A DNA stretch of 64,000 bases from Pleodorina starrii (Eukaryota > Chlorophyta > Chlorophyceae > Chlamydomonadales > Volvocaceae): NCBI GenBank assembly GCA_030267565.1, contig BRXU01000011.1, forward strand, positions 1,912,501 to 1,976,500, written 5' to 3'. Made by a program: the position numbers and the translations under genes. This document shows positions 12,901 through 23,445 of this stretch, one piece after another. The notes beneath the pieces were generated by a model. The model made no database searches and had not been told where the DNA came from. It worked only from the letters and a program-made list of their open reading frames with translations. Positions within the stretch are counted from its first letter, which is position 1. Every line of letters starts with the position of its first letter.

Positions 12901-15900
12901 GCGGAAGCGGTGCGGCTACCGATACGACCGGGAGGCTCAGGCCTTTCTGGAGGTGTGGGAGGGGCGTCGAGGGGAGAGGAGGGGGTCGGGCGGCGGAAGG
13001 GCAGACAAGGGGGACGGGAGGGAGCTGTGGGGCGGGAAGGGGGAAGGGTAATGAGGGGATGCGAGGGAGGAGGGGCTACGGGAGCGCCGGGGTCCAGGCC
13101 GACTGCTATGCCCCCCTCTTTTCCCCCCACCTTTCCTCACCTTCTCCACAAACCGCAGCAACCAAACCGCCCCTCTTCCCCCTTCCCCTCTTCCCTCCAC
13201 CCGCCCCCCGCCTCCCGTCTCCCCCCTCGCTTCTCCAGGACCCCTCCACCCCCGCCCAGGTCCTGGGCAGCGGCTACTCGCTCTGTCAGCTGGCCTGGCT
13301 AGGCGACGCCTTCTGTGTCACCCGCGATGGCGAGCTGTCCATGCTCATGGGCCGCACCCTGCTGGAGAGGTTCGCGGAGGCGCGGCTGGAGTGGCTGGTG
13401 GGGCGGCGGGCCAGGGACCTGGCGCTGCTGACGCCGGAGGGGGTGCTGGACCTGCCGCACCTTGCCTTTGCGCTCTATGCGGCGGACAGGCACAGCGGGA
13501 ACATGGTGGTGCAGGTGGGGGGGAAAGGGGGCGGGAGGGGGAGGGAAGGGGGCTGGGAGGGGAGGGGGACGAAAGGGGGGGGGAGGGGGCCGGGAAGGGG
13601 AGGGAAGGGGGTAAGGGGATGGGGGCGGGGAGGGTACTTTTGGTGAGGAAAGAGGTGGGGGGGGCCTGTGTACAGATTGCTGCGAGGAGGGCTGCGCGGG
13701 GGGGGGGGAGTCAGGCGGGGTGGTAGAGAAGACACCGCGGTGGGTAGCCCGGGAAGGGCGCTGACGGGGGTTCATGGGGCTCCATTGTTTGCGGGGGTGC
13801 ATGGTGGTGGGTTGAGCGCGCTCCCTGGCCGGAATGCCCCGAACTGGCCAGTGCGCTGGTCACCGTTCCGAAGGTGGAGACTGGCGAGAGCGTGAGGCGC
13901 CTCCATCGGCTCCAGAGATCTAGGGTTTTAGGGTTTTTATAAACCGCACTGGCAAACATCCCCCCTCCCGCTCCCCGCCCCCCGGCCCCCATGTCGCGGC
14001 CTCCGGCCCCTCGCCCCCCTTCCCATCCCAGGCCGCCCCCGCCGCCTCCCTCACCATCCCGCGGGCCTACGACTCGACCCTGCTCTCGCTGCGCAACCCG
14101 CCCGGCAGCGCCAACGGCAGCGCCAACGGCAGCGCCACCGCCGCCGCCGCCGCCACCACTCGCGTCGCCTCTGTCGCCGCCAGCGCCGCCGGGGTGGACG
14201 GCGGCGGCGGCGCTGCGGGTGTGGTGGACCTCCGCGCCGCTGAGCTGAGCAGTCCGGTGATGGTGGAGGCTCTGGCGGCGGTGCGGCGGCAGGGGGGCCA
14301 TGACGGCTGGGTGGGGCTGCAGCGCTACCTCATACACGTGCCGACGCTGCACGGTGAGGGGGTGGGGGCGGGGGACGGGGAGGAGGGGCGGGAGAGGAGT
14401 GGGTTATGTGGGCAAAGGAGAGGAGGCCGGTGTGCGGGCGGAGGGGGGAATGGGAGTGGGCGGGGGTGGAAGGGGAAGGGGTCGGTGTGGGGTTGGTGTG
14501 GGCGGGAGGGTTGGAATCCTTTGAGGTGCCTTTGAGGGGAAGGAGCAGTGGCATCGGATACCACTCTCTTCCACCTCCATCTTCCTCCCCCTGCCATCCT
14601 CCTGCCCTCCCCCTCTCCCAGAGGTCGCCAATATCGTATTGCACCCATGTAACCCCCACCCCTCCCACCTCCCTCCGGCCCTTCTCCCTTCTCCAAATCA
14701 CCCCTCCCGGACGACCCTCCATCCCTCCGGCCCTTCACTTCCGCACCCCTCCCCTCCCCGCCCCCCTCCCCGCCCCTCACTTCCGCACCCCCCCTCCCCG
14801 CCCCCCTCCCCGCCCCCCTCCCCGCCCCTCCCCCTCCCGGCCCCAGCCATGCTCAACACGCTGGGCATCTTCCGACCCAAGCTGACCATGTCGGGGGACG
14901 TGGCCCGTCTCTCCCTGGACGCGGCGGACATCACCGCGGACCGGAGGGTGGCGTGTGTGGCGGTGCACAGCCGCACCAGCCCCGCAATACTCACCAGCCC
15001 AAACGTGAGCGTCGGGCGAGCGAGTGACGCGAGCGAGTTTCACTCTTTAAACCCCCCGCGTTTCACTCTTGCAATCCCCCCCAGTGTACCTGGTACACTT
15101 GCTATTGCTCTTACGTGGATAACCCCCCCCCCGCCCCCCCGCAGTGACTCATTGTTTTATAAAGGCGCATATCACTCCCTGACCCCCCCCCCCCGCCCCC
15201 CCCCCGCCCCCTTCAGGAGGTGGATGACCTCATCCCGCTGCTGCTCGCCCAGGACCACTCGGCCGCATTCCGGGACATCATCTCCGCCTCCAACGACGCA
15301 TCCCGCGACACAGCCACCCCCGCATCCGCCTCCGCAGGCGGCGCCCGCGCGGCGTCCGCCGGCGGCGGCTCCGCCTCTTCCGCCTCTTCCGGTGGTGGTG
15401 GTGGTGGTAGCGGCTCCTGCGGCGGCGGTGTGACGCTTCTCGCCTCCAAGCCCGGTATCCGCATCCTGCTGTTCATTGCGGCGAATGAGGTGACGCAGCT
15501 GGCGGTGAATCTGGTGCTGCTCATGGCAAGGTGAGGGCGACGACAGCAGCACCAGGGACCCAGCCGTGAGGCACACCCGGTTACCAGGAGCCGCGCTCCG
15601 GGTGCGAATACAGACCTGCAAATGATTAAGACCATCAACTCTAAAACCCCTCCTCCTCCGTCCCTCCTGGACTCCTTCGCTCGGGATTCGTGTTGATTAC
15701 ACTCACATATGCACGCACACATGCACACCCTTCCCCCCTCCTCCTCCCCCCTTGCTCCCCGCAGGCCCGGTCGCGACGTTGTCCACCTGGTGACGGTGGT
15801 GCACACCAGTCTGCAGATGCCCACCGGGCAGGCACTGCTGCTCAAGTACCTCAAGCAGGTGGGGCAGGGGAAGGGGGAGGGTGGGGGGCCCGGCGCGGGG

Positions 15901-17345
15901 GCCAGGGGAATGGGGGTGAGCGCACTGTGTGGTTGTGGTGGTGGGGAGTTATCCACGTATAGGCCTGGCCCCCTGTGCACCGGCTCAAGGGCGCGGTCTG
16001 TCCTATCCTGTCCTGGCGGGCCCACCCCATTCCGCCTCACACCCGCTCCCTCATCGCCGCCCCCCCCCCCACTTTCTCCCACTGCCTCAGATCTCCAACT
16101 CCATGATCGAGGCCCACAGCGAGGTGCTGGTCAAGGGCGGCTGCGGGGGCGGGGGTCTGCTGGAGGTGATGGAGAGCGCCGCTGTCCGGCTGGGCCCTCA
16201 GCTGGTGGTGATGGCCTCCGCCGCCCTCACCATGGCGCACCTCAACACCGCCTCCGTCATGGGCAGTGTCACGCTGTCGGTGCTCAAGCGCCTGTCGGGG
16301 GTGCCGGTGGCGGTGGCCACATCCAACAGCAAGAACCTGGTGCTCACGCAGCGACGTGAGTGGCGGGGGCGGTGTGGGGGCGGGGGACTGAGGGGCGGGG
16401 GAGTGGGCGGCGTGGAAGTGGGAGGGGGCGGCTGATGGGGGCGGAAGAGTGGACTCCGCGGCGCTGAAGGGGCAGGTTGCCAGGGTGGGCACCGACCAGA
16501 GGGACGGGGGACACGGAGCCGACCCGCGGGTCGGCCGGCCCGGCCCATGTGGGTCCCGGGCCCGCGGCCGGGCGCCGAGGCGAGAGGGCCTCGGGCAGCG
16601 GAGCGCAGTGAGCAGCGGCGACTCACACCCGCACGCCCGCACACACGTGATCGCTTGCTGGTGGCCGCGGGATGCAGGTACCGCGCTCCGCTGCATGGTG
16701 CTGGTGGACCCCACCTCTCGACCTGCGCTCAGCTTCTGCTGCTCCTCCTGCATGGAGCCCATGCGGGGGGACAAGCTGGTGCTCGCGGGCCACCACCCCA
16801 CCCGCCAGATGACCACGCAGCAGCAGCAGGCGCAGAGGCGCCTGACCGACAACTTTGGCGATGTCGCCTCCAGTGAGTGGTGCCGTGCTGTGCTGCGCTG
16901 TGCTGTGCGGCCAACCTTTGCCCTTCTTCCCCCCCTTGATGCGCCCCTCCCCTTTTGCAATCAGAATCCACACGCTCTCGCCCCTGCAAGGCACCCCGTC
17001 TCACCACCGTTTTCCCCCCCCCACCACTACTAACACCCGCTGCTCCTCGTTCGCCAGGTCCTGGGTCCGTTAGTTCACCCCCACTCCCTTCCTCCCTCCC
17101 TCCCCCCACCCATAGGTCACCGCTTCCACACGCCCACCAAGCTGCAGCTGGACGGCCCCGTGGACAAGGCGCTGGCCTCCGCTGCGGAGGACGAGGCGGT
17201 GCACCTGGTGGCCCTGCAGGTGCCGCTGGGAACCAAGGGCATGCCGGGACACGTGCTGGGGCTCATTCGGGCCTGCAGGGCGGGGGTGCTGGTGTTCCGG
17301 GACGCAGCGCAGCCGCCCGAGGGCGGAGGGCTGCGGCAGCAGTAG
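3856..17345 (+). CDS. Giant protein with C-terminal universal-stress-protein-like domain
   Basis: Twenty-two exons join in phase to 1921 codons plus TAG: 3856-3973, 4040-4101, 4355-4497, 4757-4912, 6152-6243, 6676-6893, 7081-7161, 7631-7949, 8282-9103, 9453-9647, 10078-10413, 10887-11989, 12310-12491, 12868-12952, 13239-13514, 14032-14353, 14847-15004, 15217-15530, 15765-15858, 16091-16355, 16678-16872, 17116-17345. The protein begins MGNTSSR, a typical N-myristoylation sequence. A charged helical N-terminus is followed by long Gly/Ala/Ser/Pro/Gln-rich stretches (about 270-1110), then an unrecognised ordered region (about 1110-1630). Residues about 1636-1780 resemble a UspA fold: a beta strand RILLFIAANEV, later VVMASAAL, and GSVTLSVLKRLSGVPVAVAT at the ATP-loop position. 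The glycines of the usual G-2x-G-9x-G(S/T) motif are mostly missing, so ATP binding is doubtful. Family assignment beyond Usp-like is inference. Weakest calls: the donor at 4498 and the frame of exon 6. Confidence 0.75.
6949..7013. repeat. Small intronic inverted/direct repeat
   Basis: GCTACGTTAATC occurs at 6949-6960 and again at 6975-6986. An inverted partner, GATTAACCCGTAGC, lies at 7000-7013. The second and third copies can form an imperfect hairpin. It lies in the intron between 6893 and 7081 of the large Usp-like gene. It may be a decayed miniature element. Confidence 0.5.
9733..9870. repeat. Microsatellites: GGGA tract and AC tract
   Basis: A run of about six GGGA units near 9733-9757 is followed by a pure AC dinucleotide run of about 26 bp near 9845-9870. 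Both are in the intron between 9647 and 10078 of the Usp-like gene. Confidence 0.8.
13921..13939 (+). repeat. Short telomere-like stretch in an intron
   Basis: TAGGGTTTTAGGGTTTTTA resembles about two units of the Chlamydomonas telomeric repeat TTTTAGGG. It lies in the intron between 13514 and 14032 of the Usp-like gene. It is too short to be an old telomere end; it may be chance or a repair footprint. Confidence 0.4.
15083..15099. repeat. Perfect short palindrome
   Basis: AGTGTACC and GGTACACT are exact reverse complements separated by one T. The site is in the intron between 15004 and 15217, in a locally less GC-rich stretch. Confidence 0.5.
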
Positions 17346-18760
17346 GGCGGGCAGGACGCGTGTGTGCGTTGCGCGTAGCGTTCGCGCATGACTCCTCGTT
17401 CCTCTTTAGCCAGCGGGGGTGAGGATTGGAGGCGGCGGCGGTGCGGGGTGTTGTCGGAGGCGGAGGCTGAGGCAGCGGCGGGTGGGGGTGGTGTTGTGCG
17501 GTGCTGGCGGGTGAGGAGGCGGCGTGTGGGCGGGGCCGGACGTGTGCGTTGGCTGCAGGGCGGTGGCTCGGGCTCCTTGTATATATTTGTTGCGTTGGTT
17601 TTTGAAGTGGGGCGAGGGGAGGGGGTGTGCGAGGCGAAGCGCATCGCAACGGTGCGCAGCGGAGCGGAGGGAGGCAACATTACATGTACATACGGTAGCA
17701 GTAAGACTCGAACAAGCAGCTGAACTGGTACGTGCGAATTCTAAAGTTGTGCTGGTCCCGGTCGGTATCGCGGTTTGGTGGTGGTGCGGTTCATTGGTAT
17801 CGTAGGGCGGCCCATAGGGCGGCAGATGCGTGACACGCGACAAGAGTGCGACGTGTTACGGCGCGTGCATTGCGGTGCCTTGGGCCGGTGCGGTAATGTG
17901 GGTTAGGACTTGCGGTGCACCTGTCGCTGGATTCTGCGGCAGTCCGTCGTGCTGGGGAAATCTTGGTGTTCGTTCTGATGGTTAGCGACCGCAATGCTAC
18001 CGAAGGGGCCGCGTGCAGTGACGTGCCGGCGTGTGAGGGCGGCCGCCTGGGGCGGGCTGAGCTTGGCTTGCGGCTCTGAACGCGATCGGAACGGATGGAG
18101 TATGTTTGTGTCTGATAGTGGGTTTGGGGGTTGCCTGAGGGCGGTAGCGACGTGATCGCCGTGAAGGGCCGTCAAAAGGCGGTCATGGATGGCGTGTACC
18201 TCGAACAGCGGACCCCGCCGTACATACACGCAGCGCTGCGTTGCAATTACGGCTCGTGACGACGCCGGCTGGACCTGGCGGAGGGTTTGGTGAGTCCTCG
18301 TTGCTCCCTGACATGAAAGGGACTTCAGGAGTCGCTCAGGTCACGACTGTTTTGATGTCGACTGCTGGCCGGGTGTTACGAAAGGCGGGCACAGATAGAT
18401 TGTCAACTTGTCATGGTACTGCTGCAATGCTAGTACCATGAGTACACGTCGTTTTTGATAATGTCTGGTTTGCTTGTTCCATAAGTAGTTGAGTGTAGCG
18501 CTGCTGCCCAGGCGGAATGGAGTCGCGACTTCCTTGCAGCTAATGCCGATGGCAACCAGCAACTTAGTCGACAGGTAGCCGACACCACACGCTGGCTGCA
18601 TTAGCCCACAACGCTGTAAGCTGACCACAGTTCCCTCCTGACGATGTCGACAGCGCATGTCCCGCAAGGGCTGAACGACGACAAAACGACTACCGACCCC
18701 CTTGTCCACAAGTGGGTGCCATGCAGCACGAGATCACTCGCAAGAGAGGCGGGGCGCGTC
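17346..18760 (+). other. Long 3' UTR or intergenic region, no gene seen
   Basis: No exon with coding character and consistent splice sites was found on either strand. The stretch probably holds the 3' UTR of the Usp-like gene. The first good sense TGTAA is at 18761, which would make that UTR about 1.4 kb. Confidence 0.4.
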
Positions 18761-18765
18761 TGTAA
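18761..18765 (+). terminator. Candidate TGTAA polyadenylation signal
   Basis: This is a sense-strand TGTAA downstream of the Usp-like gene. The eL18 signal lies 21 bases away on the opposite strand, so the two convergent transcripts would end almost on top of each other. Confidence 0.35.
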
Positions 18766-18785
18766 CTGAGGCTTCCAGTTTCGTG

Positions 18786-18790
18786 TTACA
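18786..18790 (-). terminator. TGTAA polyadenylation signal of the eL18 gene
   Basis: On the minus strand TGTAA lies 70 bases after the eL18 stop codon, a position well suited to a short ribosomal-protein 3' UTR. A second TGTAA overlaps the stop codon itself but is probably too early to be used. Confidence 0.6.
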
Positions 18791-18860
18791 CCGAGGGCGG
18801 CATACAAAAACAGCACACCACCGCTGCAGCAGCGCCAGCACTTGAAGCAGCTGCCACGGT

Positions 18861-21515
18861 TTACACCTTGAAGCCGCGGCTCTTCCGGCGGCCACGGGCC
18901 TTCTCGAACTTGCGGCCCTTGGCGCGCACGTACGGCTTGGTGGTGGAGCCCGGCACACCTGCGGCCGGAGGAAAGGATACACCGAATGCGGGTGTCAGAT
19001 ATGGCAGAATAGCGGCGCCGAAAACGCAGACCGCGCGGGGGTAAGGGGACGAAATCGGCGGAACAACAGCAGGGGGGATCGCTAGATACGAGGAGAAGGG
19101 ACTCGTTACTTCCACGGAAAACTGCCCCAGACACAATCGCTGCATTCAGTTTTTGGGTACAAACCAGCCACAACTGGCCGAATCGCCTCTGAACCGTATG
19201 CCCGTCTATACTGGGGGCAAGGTAGCACAACTGCCCAAAACACGGTGGACCACGATACATGTTTCCGATCCTGAAAAGAGTCGTCCCGCTGACCGGGAAG
19301 CGTCGAAAACCTCAATCTGGCCCAATGGAGGTCAAGCTGTCTTCCAGCAGATTGTCCAATATGCTGTCACCGTATATCTGGCTGTGTACTCAGGCGGCCC
19401 CAACGGGTACACAAGCCTCCCGAACATACCCAGCACAATCCAACTCGATAAGACGTTTCGTTAGCGGACCAACGAGTCAGTCCAGCCTCCACCCGATAAT
19501 GCCTCATTACTTCTTCCCCACTACCCAGCCCCCCCGCTGAATCGAAAGCTTTGCTCCCGATAGCAAATTTGTCATACGTGCTCCAAAAGCAAACAAGGCA
19601 AGATATACGATGGATATCGCAGCAAAGACGGCTGCTCGCCATCCTTTTATACTCTTTAGCATCCCGCTGAATACAAAAACCGTCCTAACGCGCCGCCCAT
19701 GTAGCGTTTGGGTGATTGAGACTTGTGCCCCCTTTCCTTGCGCTTCCGATCTCTTCGCCAGATACCCAAACCGCGGCTCATGCAGCAACCTCTCAGTCCT
19801 GTCCGAAAGTCGTGATGTTCTCCACCCAGGGAGTAATTCCCGGCGTACTCTCCCAAGCACTCTCTCCAACACGACCGTTTGGGTACTTACATGCGTGCCA
19901 TGACAAGCGAGTAGTAGCCAACTGTGTTTTGAGATGTCTCAGTAAACCTACGTTACACCAATGTTGGCACCCCCGCGACCTGCTCGGTCGCCTGCCTAAC
20001 CTGACACGCTCCTTACGCGGACACCTCCCCCAGCCACCTTCCCATCTCACCCAGCCCTCCCACCCGCGCCTCGCCTCACCTGGGGCGGGCCCGAAGTGCT
20101 TGACGGCCTCGCGGTGGCTCTTGGGGCCGCGCAGCAGGACACAGTCCTTGCCGGTCGGGCGCTCCAGGGCCAGCTGGTCGAAAGTCAGGCACTCACCGCC
20201 GGCCTGCGCGGTTGGGATTTGGGCCGCAGGGACAGAGGTTCAGAGAGCTGACATGATTTCTGTGTATGGCTGCTACAGCTGAGTTGCTGCACCGCTTCGG
20301 CTACTGATGTTGCTGGCGAGATGTAAAGCTGCGCCGCGCCATCAGCCTCCCAGGCTCCTGTACTGCGGAACCAGCGGCAACGCCGCGGGGTTCGGGGGGT
20401 CTGGAGTGTCCGCCCTCGCAAGCCCCAGCTGCAGCACCGCTGCCCATACGCCTGAGCACATGAGCGCAGAGCTGGGAATCCTGCTGTAGCTGATTGCTCG
20501 CCACTCGAATCGCTGTGGTCCGCACAGCTGTATGGCCAGCTGCTGACCCGCCAAGGAGCCTGCCACCACGCACTGTGTTGTTTGCAGCCGCTGCTTCAGC
20601 CGGTAGATTGAGAAACTGAATAGGCTCCGGAGTAAGGTGTTCCACATCCCGTCGTGAGACTGCGCCAGAGCCCGCTTGCGACGAGAGTTAAGGCCACCAA
20701 AATCAACTTGACTGGTTATTTCGCCGGATGCCTGCGGCGCTTGCCGCGGCAATTGTTTTTGCTGCTGCTGGAGCCCAGCCGCCGCCCTGCCGCCATAAGC
20801 ATCTGCCGCCGGATTTTGCTAAGCCACCGCCGCCAGTGCTCCTCTATACTGCTGTAACACTGAGGGCAGAAATTGATGACATGTGTTGGCACGCACCTTG
20901 GTAATGCGGGCGCGAGCGGTCTCCGTGAAGCGCAGCGCGACCACGCGGAGCTTGGGCACCTCGAAGAGGCGCACGTCGTCGGTGACGGTGGCCACCACCA
21001 CAGCCACCTTGGACTCCTGAAGGTGGAGCACCGGGCAAAACCAAAGAACCATCACTTGGCCGCCAACACGCCTCCACCTCAGATTTATTCGGGCTGTACT
21101 AAACGAAAGCTCTTTATTGAAAGCATTTCCCTCTGTTTGATCGATCCCGACGCACCTTGCCCTTCATGAAAGTGGCGAGCTTGGAGAGGGACAGGGGCGG
21201 CCTGTTCGTCTTAGACATAAACAGGCGCTTGAGGATAACCTTGTTGAACTTGCTGTCCGTCCGCCTCACCAGGAAGCGGTACAGCTGCAAATGACAGCGC
21301 CGGCTGTGAGGAGTCTGAACACGATGCTCACTGCGCAGCTCCGGCCTGATTTACCTTCACGAGCAGGGCCAGATACACATTCTGGCTCTTCGGGGCGGTG
21401 CGGTGCACCTTCTTGCTGCGGCCACCCGCCTTGAGGTCGATACCCTGAATACAGAGACATTTCTTGCTAAGCGGTGGCTCATTTCCTACGAAAGCTTCAG
21501 GCAAGCACTAACCAT
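18861..21515 (-). CDS. RPL18: 60S ribosomal protein L18 (eL18)
   Basis: Structural protein of the cytosolic large ribosomal subunit. Six coding exons join in phase to 187 residues (human eL18 has 188): 21515-21513, 21444-21355, 21284-21156, 21016-20897, 20203-20080 and 18958-18861. Family sequences are clear throughout: [14 protein letters not shown] near the N-terminus, [52 protein letters not shown], and the basic C-terminus [18 protein letters not shown]. The first coding exon holds only the ATG; the intron (GTTAGT) begins straight after it. The last intron is about 1.1 kb, long for a ribosomal-protein gene, and contains nothing recognisable. The gene is divergent from the TRM112 gene 259 bases away, so the two probably share a promoter region. 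Confidence 0.96.
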
Positions 21516-21774
21516 GGCTGCTGCGCCCTTTTTCCTCACGGATGAAGGGTGAAAGAGGGAGGTCGGCACGCTTGCAATCTGCAAAATGAAAGCGCCGCCC
21601 CGTACGGCAGACGGCCCTGTCCGGCACTTGTTGAGCAAAACTGTGCAGCTCGTTGGCGCATCTTCAGTTATACTGCGTTGTTAGGGTGTTACGGGGCCTC
21701 CGGAGCTTAAGTGACACTGTCTTTATAAGCATTGAGCAAGCAGGGGACCGTTACCAACCGCCACCGCCCCGAAA
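21516..21774. promoter_or_regulatory. Shared 5' region of divergent RPL18 and TRM112 genes
   Basis: Only 259 bases separate the two start codons, so both 5' UTRs and both core promoters must lie here. The stretch is less GC-rich than the neighbouring introns. No certain TATA box is seen; CTTTATAAGC at 21721-21730 is a possible one for the plus-strand gene. Confidence 0.55.
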
Positions 21775-23445
21775 ATGAAGCTTCTCACCCACAACATGCT
21801 TTCATGTCATATTAAGGGGGTTAGAAACGGCTACCCATTCCTAATAGAAGTCGGCAAGGTGTCGGAGCATGAGGCCGACTTTGACCCAGGTGCTGCCCCA
21901 TAGATGGTTGCTTTTCACGGTAGCGTGCATTTGGCCGTTGGTGGAGGCGCAGCTAGGGCGGGAGATGGAAACCGTATGGGTTACACGAGCGCCCATACCT
22001 ACCCCCGGGAGGGAATACTCGTTGTCTCTCGTCCCGCCAGGGCGACTTGTCCCCATAGAAACCACCTGCCGCTGGCCGACTCCTCCTCATAGACGTTCGT
22101 GGTGCGCCCCATGCTTAACAACTCCTGTTGCCAAGCACAGCGGCAAAAATTTGCGCTCGAGGGGCCCCCACACGACCTCGCCACCTTGCCCCGCCTCCCT
22201 TTCGGTCCCCAAGCGCAGACTTCCTGAAGCACATCTTCCCCCGCATCAACTGGCCCGCCTTCCTACAAGGCGCGGAGGCGGTAAGTTGCCGGCTTCAATA
22301 ATCCGGCAGCTCGGCCCGTCGGCGGGACAGCGAACATCTCCCTGGGCCGTGCGCATACGGATCCTTCTTCACGGCCTTGCCTCGTCAGAATCCTCGCGGA
22401 CTTGGGGCCATCACCACTTGGTGTCCCGGAGCAGCAGTCAGGGGCCAGGGGGGCCTCCTCATCAGCAAGCGATGACTCCTCCCATGAATGCACGCTCAAC
22501 GGGGCAGGGGGGCCCTTCACCCCACCCGTACCTGCGGATTAACGTACCTGCCGGGAGGTGCCGTCGGGGCGCACACGGCACCGGTGGGGCTGCCAGTGGG
22601 ATGTGCAGCACGGGTATTCGTCGTGTGTCGCTATCCTCCCAACGCAAGTTGAAATCCTCCCTTCGCCGGCCCCGCCCCCACCCTGGCCACCCCGGCCGTG
22701 TCCCTCCACCGACCCGACCCGACCCGACCCAGATGGGCTGCCGGGAGGGCCTTCCCGAGGCGCCCACAGAGGCCGCTCTGACGGACGAGCAGTTCCAAAA
22801 GAAGTTCCACCACGCGCTGCTGGAGGTGCGGTGGGGGGGGCCGGGGGGCCGGGTGGGCACTGCCAGGGGGGTAGAGAGTGACATGCTTGAAGTTGGAGTC
22901 CTCTGGAGAGGAGGTCTGGGAAAACGGGGCCAGTAGGGACCATACCAACCAGCTTGTGATGTTTGGGAGCTAGGGTAGGGTTGGGTTACTCCGCTTACGT
23001 GAATCCGGCTGGGCAGGGTCGGACGTGCTGGTGCCCTGCGGACTGGACCGCGACGGGAGGGACTCTGGGTGCATGGGCAGGACCGCGCTTTGGGGCAGGC
23101 GGAGCGGCGTAGGGCGGCGCGGGGCGGGGGCAGCTGGTGTGGCGACGGCAGTCTTGTGACCGCGCGCGTTAGAGCTCGCCTCGTCCCCGACAGCGAGCCA
23201 CCGCCATTGCCACAAATCCCACGGTCCCGCACCGTCCCCAGCGCCCTGACCCCACACCCCCGGACCCATCATCTACATTCTACCCCCCCCCCCATCCCCG
23301 GGTTCCCACGCATCTGCGGCCTCGCTGCCGGTGTTGTGCGCAGGTGACCCTGGAGGAGGGTTCGTTGGTGTGTCCGGAGACCGGCCGCAAGTTCCCGGTG
23401 TCCAAGGGGATACCCAACATGCTGCTCAACGAGGACGAGTGCTGA
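21775..23445 (+). CDS. TRM112: TRM112-like methyltransferase activator
   Basis: Small zinc-ribbon-type partner that stabilises and activates several methyltransferases acting on tRNA, rRNA and the release factor eRF1. Four exons join in phase to 123 residues, matching the roughly 125 of human TRMT112: 21775-21889, 22219-22280, 22733-22825 and 23344-23445. The start [16 protein letters not shown] is the family signature. The second exon gives [20 protein letters not shown]; the third ends [11 protein letters not shown]. The last has [19 protein letters not shown], with the conserved GIPNMLL near the end. One cysteine of a canonical zinc ribbon is visible in CPETG; the others are not obvious, as in other non-fungal members. 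The gene faces away from RPL18 and converges on the ZIFL gene. Confidence 0.94.
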
